A stretch of 5,035 bases of DNA from Bacteriovoracaceae bacterium. Its GTDB lineage: Bacteria; Bdellovibrionota; UBA1018. Made by a program: the position numbers and the translations under genes. Location: contig JAHFAC010000174.1 in assembly GCA_023250755.1 (NCBI GenBank), forward strand, positions 1 through 5,035, given 5' to 3'. Position 1 is the stretch's first letter; every line of letters starts with the position of its first letter. The notes below the pieces were generated by a model. That model worked only from the letters and a program-made list of their open reading frames with translations, did not search any database and had not been told where the DNA came from. Positions 1-4,644 of the stretch are shown piece by piece.

Positions 1-501
1 AGTACATCCTTTATTTCTGCTCTGCAAATCATCCGAAAAAAAATGCCCAGAAATAGCTACGCATTGGTTGGGGATTTGGCTGTGCAATGCCACGTCCCTT
101 CTCGCTCTACAATGGATTTAGATTTTGCATTAATATCTCTGTCTTTGCCACAATTGAAAAAAATTTTTCCGAATGGACATATGGGAGCTTTGGTCTACTC
201 CGTTCCTATCAACGGAGTAGACGTGGACTTTCTACTTGCAGATGATTTTCCGTGGAATTCAGAAGCGGTTTCTAAAGCTCAAATAAGTCCTCACATCAGA
301 TTACCTGTTAAGGTCGTTCAACCCGCATATCTCATCATCTACAAACTGGAAGTAGGGCGTGAACGTGATATCACTGACATCAAGAATCTCTTGAGATTGC
401 CCGGAGTCTACAAATTAACAGAAAAATTAGTTCGCAAATATTTGCCAGAACTATTAGAGGATTTTGAACAACTCTTCAGAGAGAGCCAGTTCGGACTTTG
501 A
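1..501 (+). CDS. Nucleotidyltransferase of the MNT/AbiEii superfamily, 5' end outside the window
   Basis: This is a small Pol-beta-fold nucleotidyltransferase-like protein, the fold used by minimal NTases and AbiEii-type toxins that transfer a nucleotide to RNA or protein. Numbering from the ATG at 43, the nucleotide-binding turn is VGDLAV (9-14). The first two metal carboxylates lie in RSTMDLD (R21, T23, D25, D27), the third in VDVD (59-62), and the family's C-terminal helix signature is KLEVGRERDITDI (101-113). The frame stays open to base 1, and the residues before M1 (FISALQIIRKK) look like the usual first helix. The ATG at 43 also lacks a Shine-Dalgarno sequence, so the true start is probably upstream of the window. 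The second glycine of the typical GG turn is D11 here. No AbiEi-like antitoxin is visible downstream; it would normally lie upstream, outside the window. Family confidence is good; substrate and toxin role are unknown. Confidence 0.8.
   Translation, partial: STSFISALQIIRKKMPRNSYALVGDLAVQCHVPSRSTMDLDFALISLSLPQLKKIFPNGHMGALVYSVPINGVDVDFLLADDFPWNSEAVSKAQISPHIRLPVKVVQPAYLIIYKLEVGRERDITDIKNLLRLPGVYKLTEKLVRKYLPELLEDFEQLFRESQFGL
193..222 (+). repeat. Perfect 12-bp intragenic hairpin
   Basis: GTCTACTCCGTT (193-204) is the exact reverse complement of AACGGAGTAGAC (211-222), with a 6-nt loop CCTATC. It covers ten in-frame codons (VYSVPINGVD), just before the third catalytic aspartate of the nucleotidyltransferase. 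No T-run follows, so it is not a standard terminator. It would form a stable hairpin within the mRNA. Confidence 0.8.
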
Positions 502-540
502 GGAGTGCTACTTCACCACCAGTCTCAAAGTGCACTCCTC
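500..540 (+). repeat. Inverted repeat overlapping the nucleotidyltransferase stop codon
   Basis: GAGGAGTGC (500-508) pairs perfectly with GCACTCCTC (532-540). An inner CTT/AAG (511-513/528-530) can extend the stem, leaving a terminal loop of about 14 nt. The left arm begins inside the TGA stop codon. There is no T-tract afterwards (GGTCTTTCAA follows), so it may be an mRNA 3'-end-stabilising hairpin or a weak or Rho-assisted terminator rather than a clean intrinsic terminator. Confidence 0.55.
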
Positions 541-671
541 GGTCTTTCAAGTCATACAACATAAAGATGACTTAAATAATCAATTATTATTTTTAAATTC
601 TCCAATTGATTCAATAGGTAACTCTACACAAAAAACTCTAAATTCTTGAGTCATTTATTTCATGCTGCGCC
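541..671. other. AT-rich non-coding region with small dyads
   Basis: This is the upstream part of the 311-nt gap between the nucleotidyltransferase and the barrel gene. I see no credible gene in it. It is visibly AT-rich between about 560 and 640. It holds two small dyads: AATAAT-CA-ATTATT (575-588) and ATTGA-T-TCAAT (605-615). Either could bind a repressor or be chance in AT-rich DNA. It lies just upstream of the promoter at 672-700. Confidence 0.4.
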
Positions 672-700
672 TTGCGTGATGGCAGACATCTTGCTATAGA
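672..700 (+). promoter_or_regulatory. Sigma-70-type promoter with extended -10 for the barrel gene
   Basis: The -35 box is TTGCGT (672-677), followed by a 17-nt spacer and the -10 box TATAGA (695-700). TG at 692-693 gives an extended -10 (TGCTATAGA). Transcription would start near 707, giving a leader of about 105 nt before the ATG at 813. It is the best promoter match I found in the window. It is predicted from sequence only. Confidence 0.6.
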
Positions 701-720
701 TACGCTCGATCAGAGAATCC

Positions 721-741
721 GTTGGACAGTGGAGGTTCAAC
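721..741 (+). promoter_or_regulatory. Leader hairpin 1 of the barrel gene
   Basis: GTTGGAC (721-727) can pair with GTTCAAC (735-741) as RNA, giving 7 bp including one G-U pair and a 7-nt loop. It lies close to the predicted transcript start and could protect the 5' end. Stems this short also arise by chance. Confidence 0.3.
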
Positions 742-770
742 AAAACAATCAAAGCCACGAGGGCGACCAC

Positions 771-795
771 AAGGGTTCGTGAAAAGACCCTTTTT
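771..795 (+). promoter_or_regulatory. Leader hairpin 2, terminator-like, just upstream of the RBS
   Basis: AAGGGT (771-776) pairs with ACCCTT (787-792), extendable by a U-G pair, and a T-run ends at 795. Only three nucleotides separate it from the AAGGAG at 799-804. The shape, a stem followed by U's directly before a ribosome binding site, is that of a weak attenuator or an RBS-proximal stabilising stem. The stem is short, so strong termination is unlikely by itself. Confidence 0.4.
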
Positions 796-798
796 ACT

Positions 799-804
799 AA
801 GGAG
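799..804 (+). promoter_or_regulatory. Ribosome binding site of the barrel gene
   Basis: AAGGAG lies 8 nt before the ATG at 813, a near-ideal Shine-Dalgarno sequence that fixes this start. Confidence 0.85.
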
Positions 805-812
805 AATGAAAA

Positions 813-1685
813 ATGAATCAGAGCAAACAAATCAGAGGCGGAATCACTGTCCTGGCTCTTGTGGCGCTTTGGGCTCCCAGCATTTTAGCTGAAACCCAAA
901 CTTCGACTACAAGTCCTCAGGCAGCGGCTCCATCGTTGATGGATAAGATTAAGGTATCGTACGTAAACCTGTTTACCGGAGCTGCCATCTCAGATCCTCT
1001 TTCCAGTTATCAGCCCAACCAAGACGTAGGTCGTGGATCGAAGGGAGATCTTCTGGCTTTAACAAATTGGTTAGGTGCGAAGTACAAACTCACTGACGAT
1101 GTAGCTGCTGGTGTAGTTGCCAATTTTACGTTAGACCCAGTCCAAAGTCACACTTTCACCATGAAAGACCCTTATGTAAAATTAGAAAATGGAAAGTTGA
1201 TTAATTCTGGAAATTTCAATGTCTATGCAGACCTTCGATTAGCTCCAGGAGTTACCTCAAAATCACAGAGTGCTAACCGCTGGTTGTCAGTGACCTCGAA
1301 ACAAAACACAACCTATGAAGTTCCAAACACGCGTGTTACATTAGGTGTTCTTTCAATTCTTCAAGCCAACGCTTTCTCAGGTCCTGCTCAAACAAAAGCA
1401 GGGGATGTCACTCAAAAAGACTTCGTTGTAGAAGCCTACCCAAACATATCCTATAAACTCGGAGCCAACATCTCTGCCACCCTAGGCTATGATATGAACG
1501 CTTCTCATACACGAGACAACGGTCTGCTTTCTTTCCAAAGCGATGGAACGGATCTTGAGCCAGGCCTCGACTGGGATATTACACCTTCGATTAACTTCTC
1601 GCCTTTTCTCAGCATCAAAACAGGAAACCGAATTGCCGCAGATACTACAACTGTAGCCTTCTGGTTCACTGCTAAGATCCTGTAA
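813..1685 (+). CDS. Secreted, probable outer-membrane beta-barrel protein
   Basis: This 290-aa protein has a clear signal peptide. The basic n-region MNQSKQIRGG is followed by a hydrophobic core (11-26) ending SILA, with likely cleavage after A26. Next come a Ser/Thr/Ala/Pro-rich linker (27-41) and segments of alternating polar and hydrophobic residues typical of membrane beta-strands, for example 45-55 (KIKVSYVNLFT), 83-93, 98-107, 208-216, 219-228, 256-268 and the last strand TVAFWFTAKIL (280-290). The final strand ends in Leu rather than the commoner Phe. No cysteines are present. The start is fixed by a strong RBS. It appears monocistronic, with its own promoter and two terminators behind it. 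I cannot assign a named porin family. A soluble periplasmic beta-protein is the alternative. Function is unknown. Confidence 0.75.
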   Translation: MNQSKQIRGGITVLALVALWAPSILAETQTSTTSPQAAAPSLMDKIKVSYVNLFTGAAISDPLSSYQPNQDVGRGSKGDLLALTNWLGAKYKLTDDVAAGVVANFTLDPVQSHTFTMKDPYVKLENGKLINSGNFNVYADLRLAPGVTSKSQSANRWLSVTSKQNTTYEVPNTRVTLGVLSILQANAFSGPAQTKAGDVTQKDFVVEAYPNISYKLGANISATLGYDMNASHTRDNGLLSFQSDGTDLEPGLDWDITPSINFSPFLSIKTGNRIAADTTTVAFWFTAKIL

Positions 1686-1704
1686 TAGGAACTGGTTAAA
1701 TCAT

Positions 1705-1729
1705 AAATCAGCGCTAAAAGCCTGATTTT
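1705..1729 (+). terminator. First terminator hairpin after the barrel gene
   Basis: AAATCAG (1705-1711) pairs with CTGATTT (1722-1728). Inside it GCT (1713-1715) pairs with AGC (1719-1721) around an AAA loop, with C1712 bulged, giving about 10 bp. A T4 run (1726-1729) overlaps the right arm. It is weaker than the following terminator but lies only 20 nt after the stop codon. Confidence 0.45.
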
Positions 1730-1734
1730 AAAAC

Positions 1735-1777
1735 AAAAAAACCCCTCACTTCCATTGACGGAGTGAGGGGTTTTTTT
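1735..1777 (+). terminator. Strong intrinsic terminator, potentially bidirectional
   Basis: ACCCCTCACT (1741-1750) pairs perfectly with AGTGAGGGGT (1762-1771). Outside it, the remaining A's of 1735-1741 face the T's of 1771-1777, so the duplex can reach about 16 bp. The GC-rich stem with T7 is a classic Rho-independent terminator for the barrel gene. The A-run makes it work in principle on the minus strand too. Confidence 0.9.
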
Positions 1778-1945
1778 GTAACCAGTCAGAGATGAAAGAG
1801 GGTAGGGGTTTTAAAAAAGAGGGATACAGTCTCGTTAAAAGAGCGTAGCAGGATGCTACGCGATGACCTCAAGGATGAGTACCCACGAAGACTGTATCCC
1901 TCTTTTTTAAAACCCCTACCCTCTTTCATCTCTGACTGGTTACAA
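1776..1945 (+). repeat. Long inverted repeat, perfect 57-bp arms
   Basis: The left arm 1776-1832 is the exact reverse complement of the right arm 1889-1945; I checked each block of ten base by base. The outer ends read TTGTAACCAGTCAGAG and CTCTGACTGGTTACAA. With A1888 bulged, three more pairs form (1833-1835 with 1885-1887). The remaining centre (1836-1884) contains its own 8-bp hairpin. No plausible gene occupies it: reading frames crossing it are by-products of the symmetry. In the + direction it is followed at once by T8 (1946-1953), so a transcript would look like an oversized terminator. It could be a MITE-like palindromic insertion, a structured RNA, or a product of template switching. 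I do not recognise it as a known family. Confidence 0.95.
1843..1861 (+). repeat. Apical hairpin inside the long inverted repeat
   Basis: GCGTAGCA (1843-1850) pairs perfectly with TGCTACGC (1854-1861) around a GGA triloop. It lies off-centre in the 1836-1884 loop of the long repeat, so the folded strand has a long stem, an unpaired side segment (1862-1884) and this second short stem. Confidence 0.75.
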
Positions 1946-1953
1946 TTTTTTTT
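1946..1953 (+). terminator. T8 tract directly after the long inverted repeat
   Basis: Eight T's follow the right arm (GGTTACAA then T8). Together with the 57-bp stem this meets the formal pattern of a Rho-independent terminator on the + strand, although the stem is far longer than usual. The tract also lies just upstream of the candidate promoter of the GYF gene, where it could act as a T-rich upstream element. Confidence 0.4.
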
Positions 1954-1981
1954 CCAACTGTTTCTCAATTCAAGATACAAT
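1952..1981 (+). promoter_or_regulatory. Candidate promoter of the GYF-domain gene
   Basis: TACAAT (1976-1981) is a 5/6 match to the -10 box. The best -35 at an acceptable distance is TTCCAA (1952-1957, spacer 18), which matches at only 3 of 6 positions. Transcription would start near 1988, about 4 nt before the ATG at 1992, implying a leaderless or nearly leaderless mRNA. The strong terminators upstream make a promoter in this gap necessary. Confidence 0.4.
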
Positions 1982-1991
1982 AAAACCCAAC

Positions 1992-2900
1992 ATGCACCTC
2001 ACCTCCTCTTCCGAGTGGTATCTAAAGATCGGATCGAACACTGCAGGGCCGTACACTGTTCAACAAATCCAAACGCTTTTGGAAGACGGGGATATCCAAC
2101 CTTTTCATAAAGTCACTTCTACTGAGACCAAAGGCGAATGGATGGAAGCCCAAGAACTCGTTCTCTCTTTCAAAGCCCACCAACAAGCGCAAGATGAGGC
2201 TAACAAAAAAAGAAAAGCCCAGAGGGAACTCGAACTCACCCAAAGCGCAGATTTTCACGCCCCAGATCGCCCCAGTGACATTGGGAAGGCCGCCGATGGC
2301 TCACGTGTCTTACTAGACCCCTCAAAAGACCCAGCGCTCAGCCTTTTCGAGACACTCCAGGCAGTGCGCGAAAAAAAATCAGGCCTAAAAATTCTTGCAC
2401 CTGACTCTGAAGAACAAAGTGGACTCGCCTTTTTTAAAAAACTCCCGCTCAATCAAAGAAGAGCGATTTTGATACTCATTTTAATTTTGGCGCTATTTGC
2501 TTTTATTGTTTTAAATAAAATCGACAAAAATCTAAAACCAAACACTGCTCCTGAGGCCAGTATTCAACAAAAATCCATGTCCCGACCTGGCGGAAAAAAC
2601 ACTTTGCACGAAAATCCCCCACCTCCTCAAACAATAGCTCATCCTAAGCCCATGCCCGCACCTATTCATCTGCCTCCCAAGGCTAACATCCCGCAGCACC
2701 ACACTCCTCCTAAAGCTGTCGCACCACCACCTGAACCCCCCAGGCCAGACCCTAGACCAGATCCACGTGACGAAGAGCGAGCCCGCGACTTAATGCAACA
2801 AGAATCTAACAATCCCCCTCCTCCTGAGCCAGAAAATCGACCAGACAACCGTGACGAGCAGCCACCTCCCGACGCTCCTCAACCTGGCAATCCACTCTAA
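1992..2900 (+). CDS. GYF_2-domain, single-TM protein with proline-rich periplasmic tail
   Basis: This is a 302-aa protein. Residues 8-58 form a GYF_2-type domain: EWYLKIG, then GPYTVQQIQTLLEDGDIQPF, then W50 with the usual W-x-x-A-x-E ending. GYF domains generally bind proline-rich peptides. A charged, probably helical linker (60-85) and a less ordered region (86-145) follow. After FFKKLPLNQRR comes one TM helix (158-174, AILILILILALFAFIVL). The positive flank predicts N-terminus in the cytoplasm. Residues 175-302 are proline-rich and contain a related pair, PPRPDPRPDPRDEE (249-262) and ENRPDNRDEQPPP (281-293). No other start codon precedes the domain in frame, and the ATG has no Shine-Dalgarno sequence. 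The layout recalls gliding-motility GltJ/AgmX proteins, but I see no zinc ribbon or TonB-like C-terminus. It may be an envelope scaffold; the role is unproven. Confidence 0.8.
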   Translation: MHLTSSSEWYLKIGSNTAGPYTVQQIQTLLEDGDIQPFHKVTSTETKGEWMEAQELVLSFKAHQQAQDEANKKRKAQRELELTQSADFHAPDRPSDIGKAADGSRVLLDPSKDPALSLFETLQAVREKKSGLKILAPDSEEQSGLAFFKKLPLNQRRAILILILILALFAFIVLNKIDKNLKPNTAPEASIQQKSMSRPGGKNTLHENPPPPQTIAHPKPMPAPIHLPPKANIPQHHTPPKAVAPPPEPPRPDPRPDPRDEERARDLMQQESNNPPPPEPENRPDNRDEQPPPDAPQPGNPL

Positions 2901-2901
2901 C

Positions 2902-2930
2902 TTGACGTAAGCCCTGGGTTTCGACATAAA
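2902..2930 (+). promoter_or_regulatory. Candidate promoter just upstream of tmk
   Basis: TTGACG (2902-2907) is a 5/6 match to the -35 box. After a 17-nt spacer comes CATAAA (2925-2930), a 4/6 match to the -10. It falls in the 37-nt gap between the GYF gene and tmk and would start transcription at or next to the tmk ATG (2938). tmk may also be read from the GYF promoter as one operon. Confidence 0.35.
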
Positions 2931-2937
2931 GAGTGAA

Positions 2938-3555
2938 ATGGCACTTTTTATTACTTTCGAAGGCACAGAAGGCGCTGGAAAATCTACTCTGATTCGCGCG
3001 TTTGCTAAAAAGCTTGATCGGCTGAGCGCCCAAAAAATCATCCTCACCCGTGAACCTGGGGGAAGTGCCGTGGCAGAAAAAATCAGAAGCCTCATTTTAG
3101 ATGAAGCCATGCACCCCTGGACTGAACTTTTTCTCTACGAAGCTTCTCGCGCAGAACACTTGCACCGAGTCATTCTCCCTGCACTTTCGAAAGGACACAC
3201 TGTCCTTTGTGATCGATTCTCAGATTCCTCTCTAGCTTATCAAGGATATGCCCGAGGCCTACCCTGGAAAACAGTCGGGGTTTTAAATCAAATCGCAACC
3301 CAAGGTCTCACCCCCGATCTCACCGTGTTTCTAGACATTGATCCAGCACTGGGTTTGAAAAATGCGCAAGTTCAAACTCGATTTGAAAAAGAAGGCTTGA
3401 AGTTCCAACGCAAAGTCAGGCAAGGTTTTCTAAAAGCGATGCGCGAATCCCCCAAACGGTGGATCAGTCTCAAAGCGAGAAGTGGCACGCCAGAGGAACT
3501 GGCGGAGAAACTCCTCATGCATATTCAAAATAAGTTTAAAAAAAGGAAGTTCTAA
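2938..3555 (+). CDS. tmk: Thymidylate kinase (dTMP kinase)
   Basis: This enzyme phosphorylates dTMP to dTDP with ATP, an essential step towards dTTP for DNA synthesis, in the cytoplasm. All family motifs are present in the 205 residues. The P-loop is FEGTEGAGKST (7-17) and the dTMP-loop region is TREPGG (37-42). The YEASRAEHL segment spans 67-75. The DR motif region is CDRFSDSSLAYQG (91-103), with D92 and R93. PDLTVFLDID (126-135) forms the core strand, and the lid region follows at about 141-164 (QTRFEKEG...FQRKVRQGF). Length is normal for the family. The only Shine-Dalgarno candidate is a weak AAAGAG (2928-2933), 4 nt before the ATG. It starts 37 nt after the GYF gene and ends 1 nt before holB, indicating translational linkage with holB. 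The identification is secure. Confidence 0.96.
   Translation: MALFITFEGTEGAGKSTLIRAFAKKLDRLSAQKIILTREPGGSAVAEKIRSLILDEAMHPWTELFLYEASRAEHLHRVILPALSKGHTVLCDRFSDSSLAYQGYARGLPWKTVGVLNQIATQGLTPDLTVFLDIDPALGLKNAQVQTRFEKEGLKFQRKVRQGFLKAMRESPKRWISLKARSGTPEELAEKLLMHIQNKFKKRKF
3544..3549 (+). promoter_or_regulatory. Ribosome binding site of holB
   Basis: AGGAAG lies within the last codons of tmk, 7 nt before the ATG at 3557. It decides the holB start: an in-frame ATG at 3482 would add 25 basic, unconserved-looking residues, overlaps tmk and lacks such a site. Confidence 0.75.
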
Positions 3556-3556
3556 A

Positions 3557-4630
3557 ATGAGTGCTAAAAGCTCTGAAAAAAAATCCTCCCCTCACCTCCA
3601 TCTCCCACTTCCAGAAACTGTTCTCAAGCACCACTCTGCAGTTCTAAAGCCCTGGATGGAGCAATGCCTCCTCCAAAACAAAGTCCCTCCTGTCACTCTT
3701 TTCTCTGGGCCCATGGGAACTGGATTAGACTCTATTGCGCACTACCTGGCGCAGTGGCTTTTATGTGAAAACAAATCACAGACTCCCTGTCTGAAATGCC
3801 CAAACTGTCTCCGTGCACTCAAAGGGCAGTGGTTAGATTTTACAGAAATCAAAGTTTCTGATGAAGATTTAGAGTCGACTGGCTCTCTCAAAATCGATCA
3901 ATTGAGGCCCCTCAAAAACGCTCTCGGATTTGGAGCCTATAGTGGAAGTTATAAAATCACACTGATTCATCCAGCTGAAAGAATGACTCCACAAGCTGCC
4001 AACTCTCTTTTGAAAATCTTAGAAGAACCCCCACCTGGATGGGTTTTTTTTCTCACCACGGCAGATGTGACCCTCTTGCTTCCCACCTTAGTATCACGAT
4101 GTCAGGTTTTGAAATTCAAACCCTTTCCACCGGAACTCCTTCTAGATCTCCTAGAGCAAGAAAATATCCCTCCAGAGCGAAAAATACTTTGCTCCACGTT
4201 AGCTCAGGGAAGCTGGTCTAAGGCCCTAAAGCTCGCTTCTGATAAAACCTGGGAGCAGAGAGAGAACCTTTTTCATTTTTTCGAAAAACCTCAAACCGAG
4301 CTAGGACCGTTACTCGAATGGGCCGCACTCGAGACTAAAAATTTTGAGTTATTGATCGATCAGTTAGAGCAAGTGCTTGAGGATTTGATCCAATGGACGC
4401 TCACAGCCGAAACACACGATAACAACTATTTCTGGAAAAATACCGATGGTCAGAAGGCACTCACGGCACATGCTCAAGCAGTCACTTCGAAATTGGGTTC
4501 GAAGGCGAATGCGAGAGCCTTCTGGCTAAAGAATGCAGATCGGATTTTTAGAGCCAGACAAGAACTACAAACTCCCTTGAATAAAAAAATCCTCATCCAA
4601 GATGTGCTCATGCCATGGCTTGAGATTTAA
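3557..4630 (+). CDS. holB: DNA polymerase III clamp-loader subunit delta'
   Basis: This is a 357-aa AAA+ fold protein, the delta' stator of the clamp loader that opens and loads the beta clamp with gamma/tau and delta. In order: a P-loop position GPMGTGLDS (51-59) whose lysine is replaced by Leu57; a four-cysteine zinc module C70, C78, C81, C84; a degenerate Walker B strand KITLIHPAERM (133-143); MTPQAANSLLKILEEPPPG (143-161), the family hallmark; and the sensor SRC motif VSRCQ (179-183). An all-helical C-terminal domain follows (about 190-357). The altered P-loop fits a subunit that does not hydrolyse ATP; in E. coli delta' is likewise not an ATPase. DnaX shares this region but would keep GKT/S and be longer, so delta' is preferred. 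It is cotranscribed with tmk (1-nt gap) and is followed after 14 nt by an ABC ATPase gene. Confidence 0.93.
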   Translation: MSAKSSEKKSSPHLHLPLPETVLKHHSAVLKPWMEQCLLQNKVPPVTLFSGPMGTGLDSIAHYLAQWLLCENKSQTPCLKCPNCLRALKGQWLDFTEIKVSDEDLESTGSLKIDQLRPLKNALGFGAYSGSYKITLIHPAERMTPQAANSLLKILEEPPPGWVFFLTTADVTLLLPTLVSRCQVLKFKPFPPELLLDLLEQENIPPERKILCSTLAQGSWSKALKLASDKTWEQRENLFHFFEKPQTELGPLLEWAALETKNFELLIDQLEQVLEDLIQWTLTAETHDNNYFWKNTDGQKALTAHAQAVTSKLGSKANARAFWLKNADRIFRARQELQTPLNKKILIQDVLMPWLEI

Positions 4631-4632
4631 TA

Positions 4633-4638
4633 AAGGAG
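4633..4638 (+). promoter_or_regulatory. Ribosome binding site of the ABC ATPase gene
   Basis: AAGGAG lies 6 nt before a GTG codon at 4645, directly after the holB stop. It supports the GTG start; no ATG occurs in a comparable position in that frame. Confidence 0.8.
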
Positions 4639-4644
4639 ATAGAA

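Noticed and set aside
575..588. Fur-like operator
   Set aside because: The AT-rich dyad is too short and degenerate to separate from background, and no iron-related gene is nearby.
464..649. Possible 61-aa reading frame running from the end of the nucleotidyltransferase into the gap
   Set aside because: It overlaps the nucleotidyltransferase, has no ribosome binding site, crosses the inverted repeat at 500-540 and enters AT-rich low-complexity sequence. The peptide resembles nothing I recognise.
1776..1945. Integron attC site or CRISPR repeat unit
   Set aside because: The ends (GTAACC/GGTTAC) do not match the attC core pattern, the arms are perfect rather than imperfect with extrahelical bases, and there is no second unit or integrase or cas gene in the window.
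1786..2110. Reading frames on both strands across the long inverted repeat (1786-1980 minus and 1853-2110 plus)
   Set aside because: They translate opposite arms of the same palindrome, so similar peptides are a mirror effect. The plus one runs into the GYF gene in another frame. Neither has a ribosome binding site.
2666..3110. Minus-strand frames opposite the proline-rich tail and the start of tmk
   Set aside because: They are shadows: the Gly/Ser-rich translation is the complement of proline codons, and the rest lies opposite conserved tmk motifs.
3482..3556. Longer holB start at the ATG at 3482
   Set aside because: It overlaps tmk by 74 nt and would add 25 residues that are a frame-shifted reading of tmk. 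The AGGAAG at 3544-3549 supports the ATG at 3557.
4039..4221. 60-aa reading frame inside holB
   Set aside because: It is an out-of-frame shadow over the well-conserved EEPP and SRC region of delta', with no ribosome binding site.
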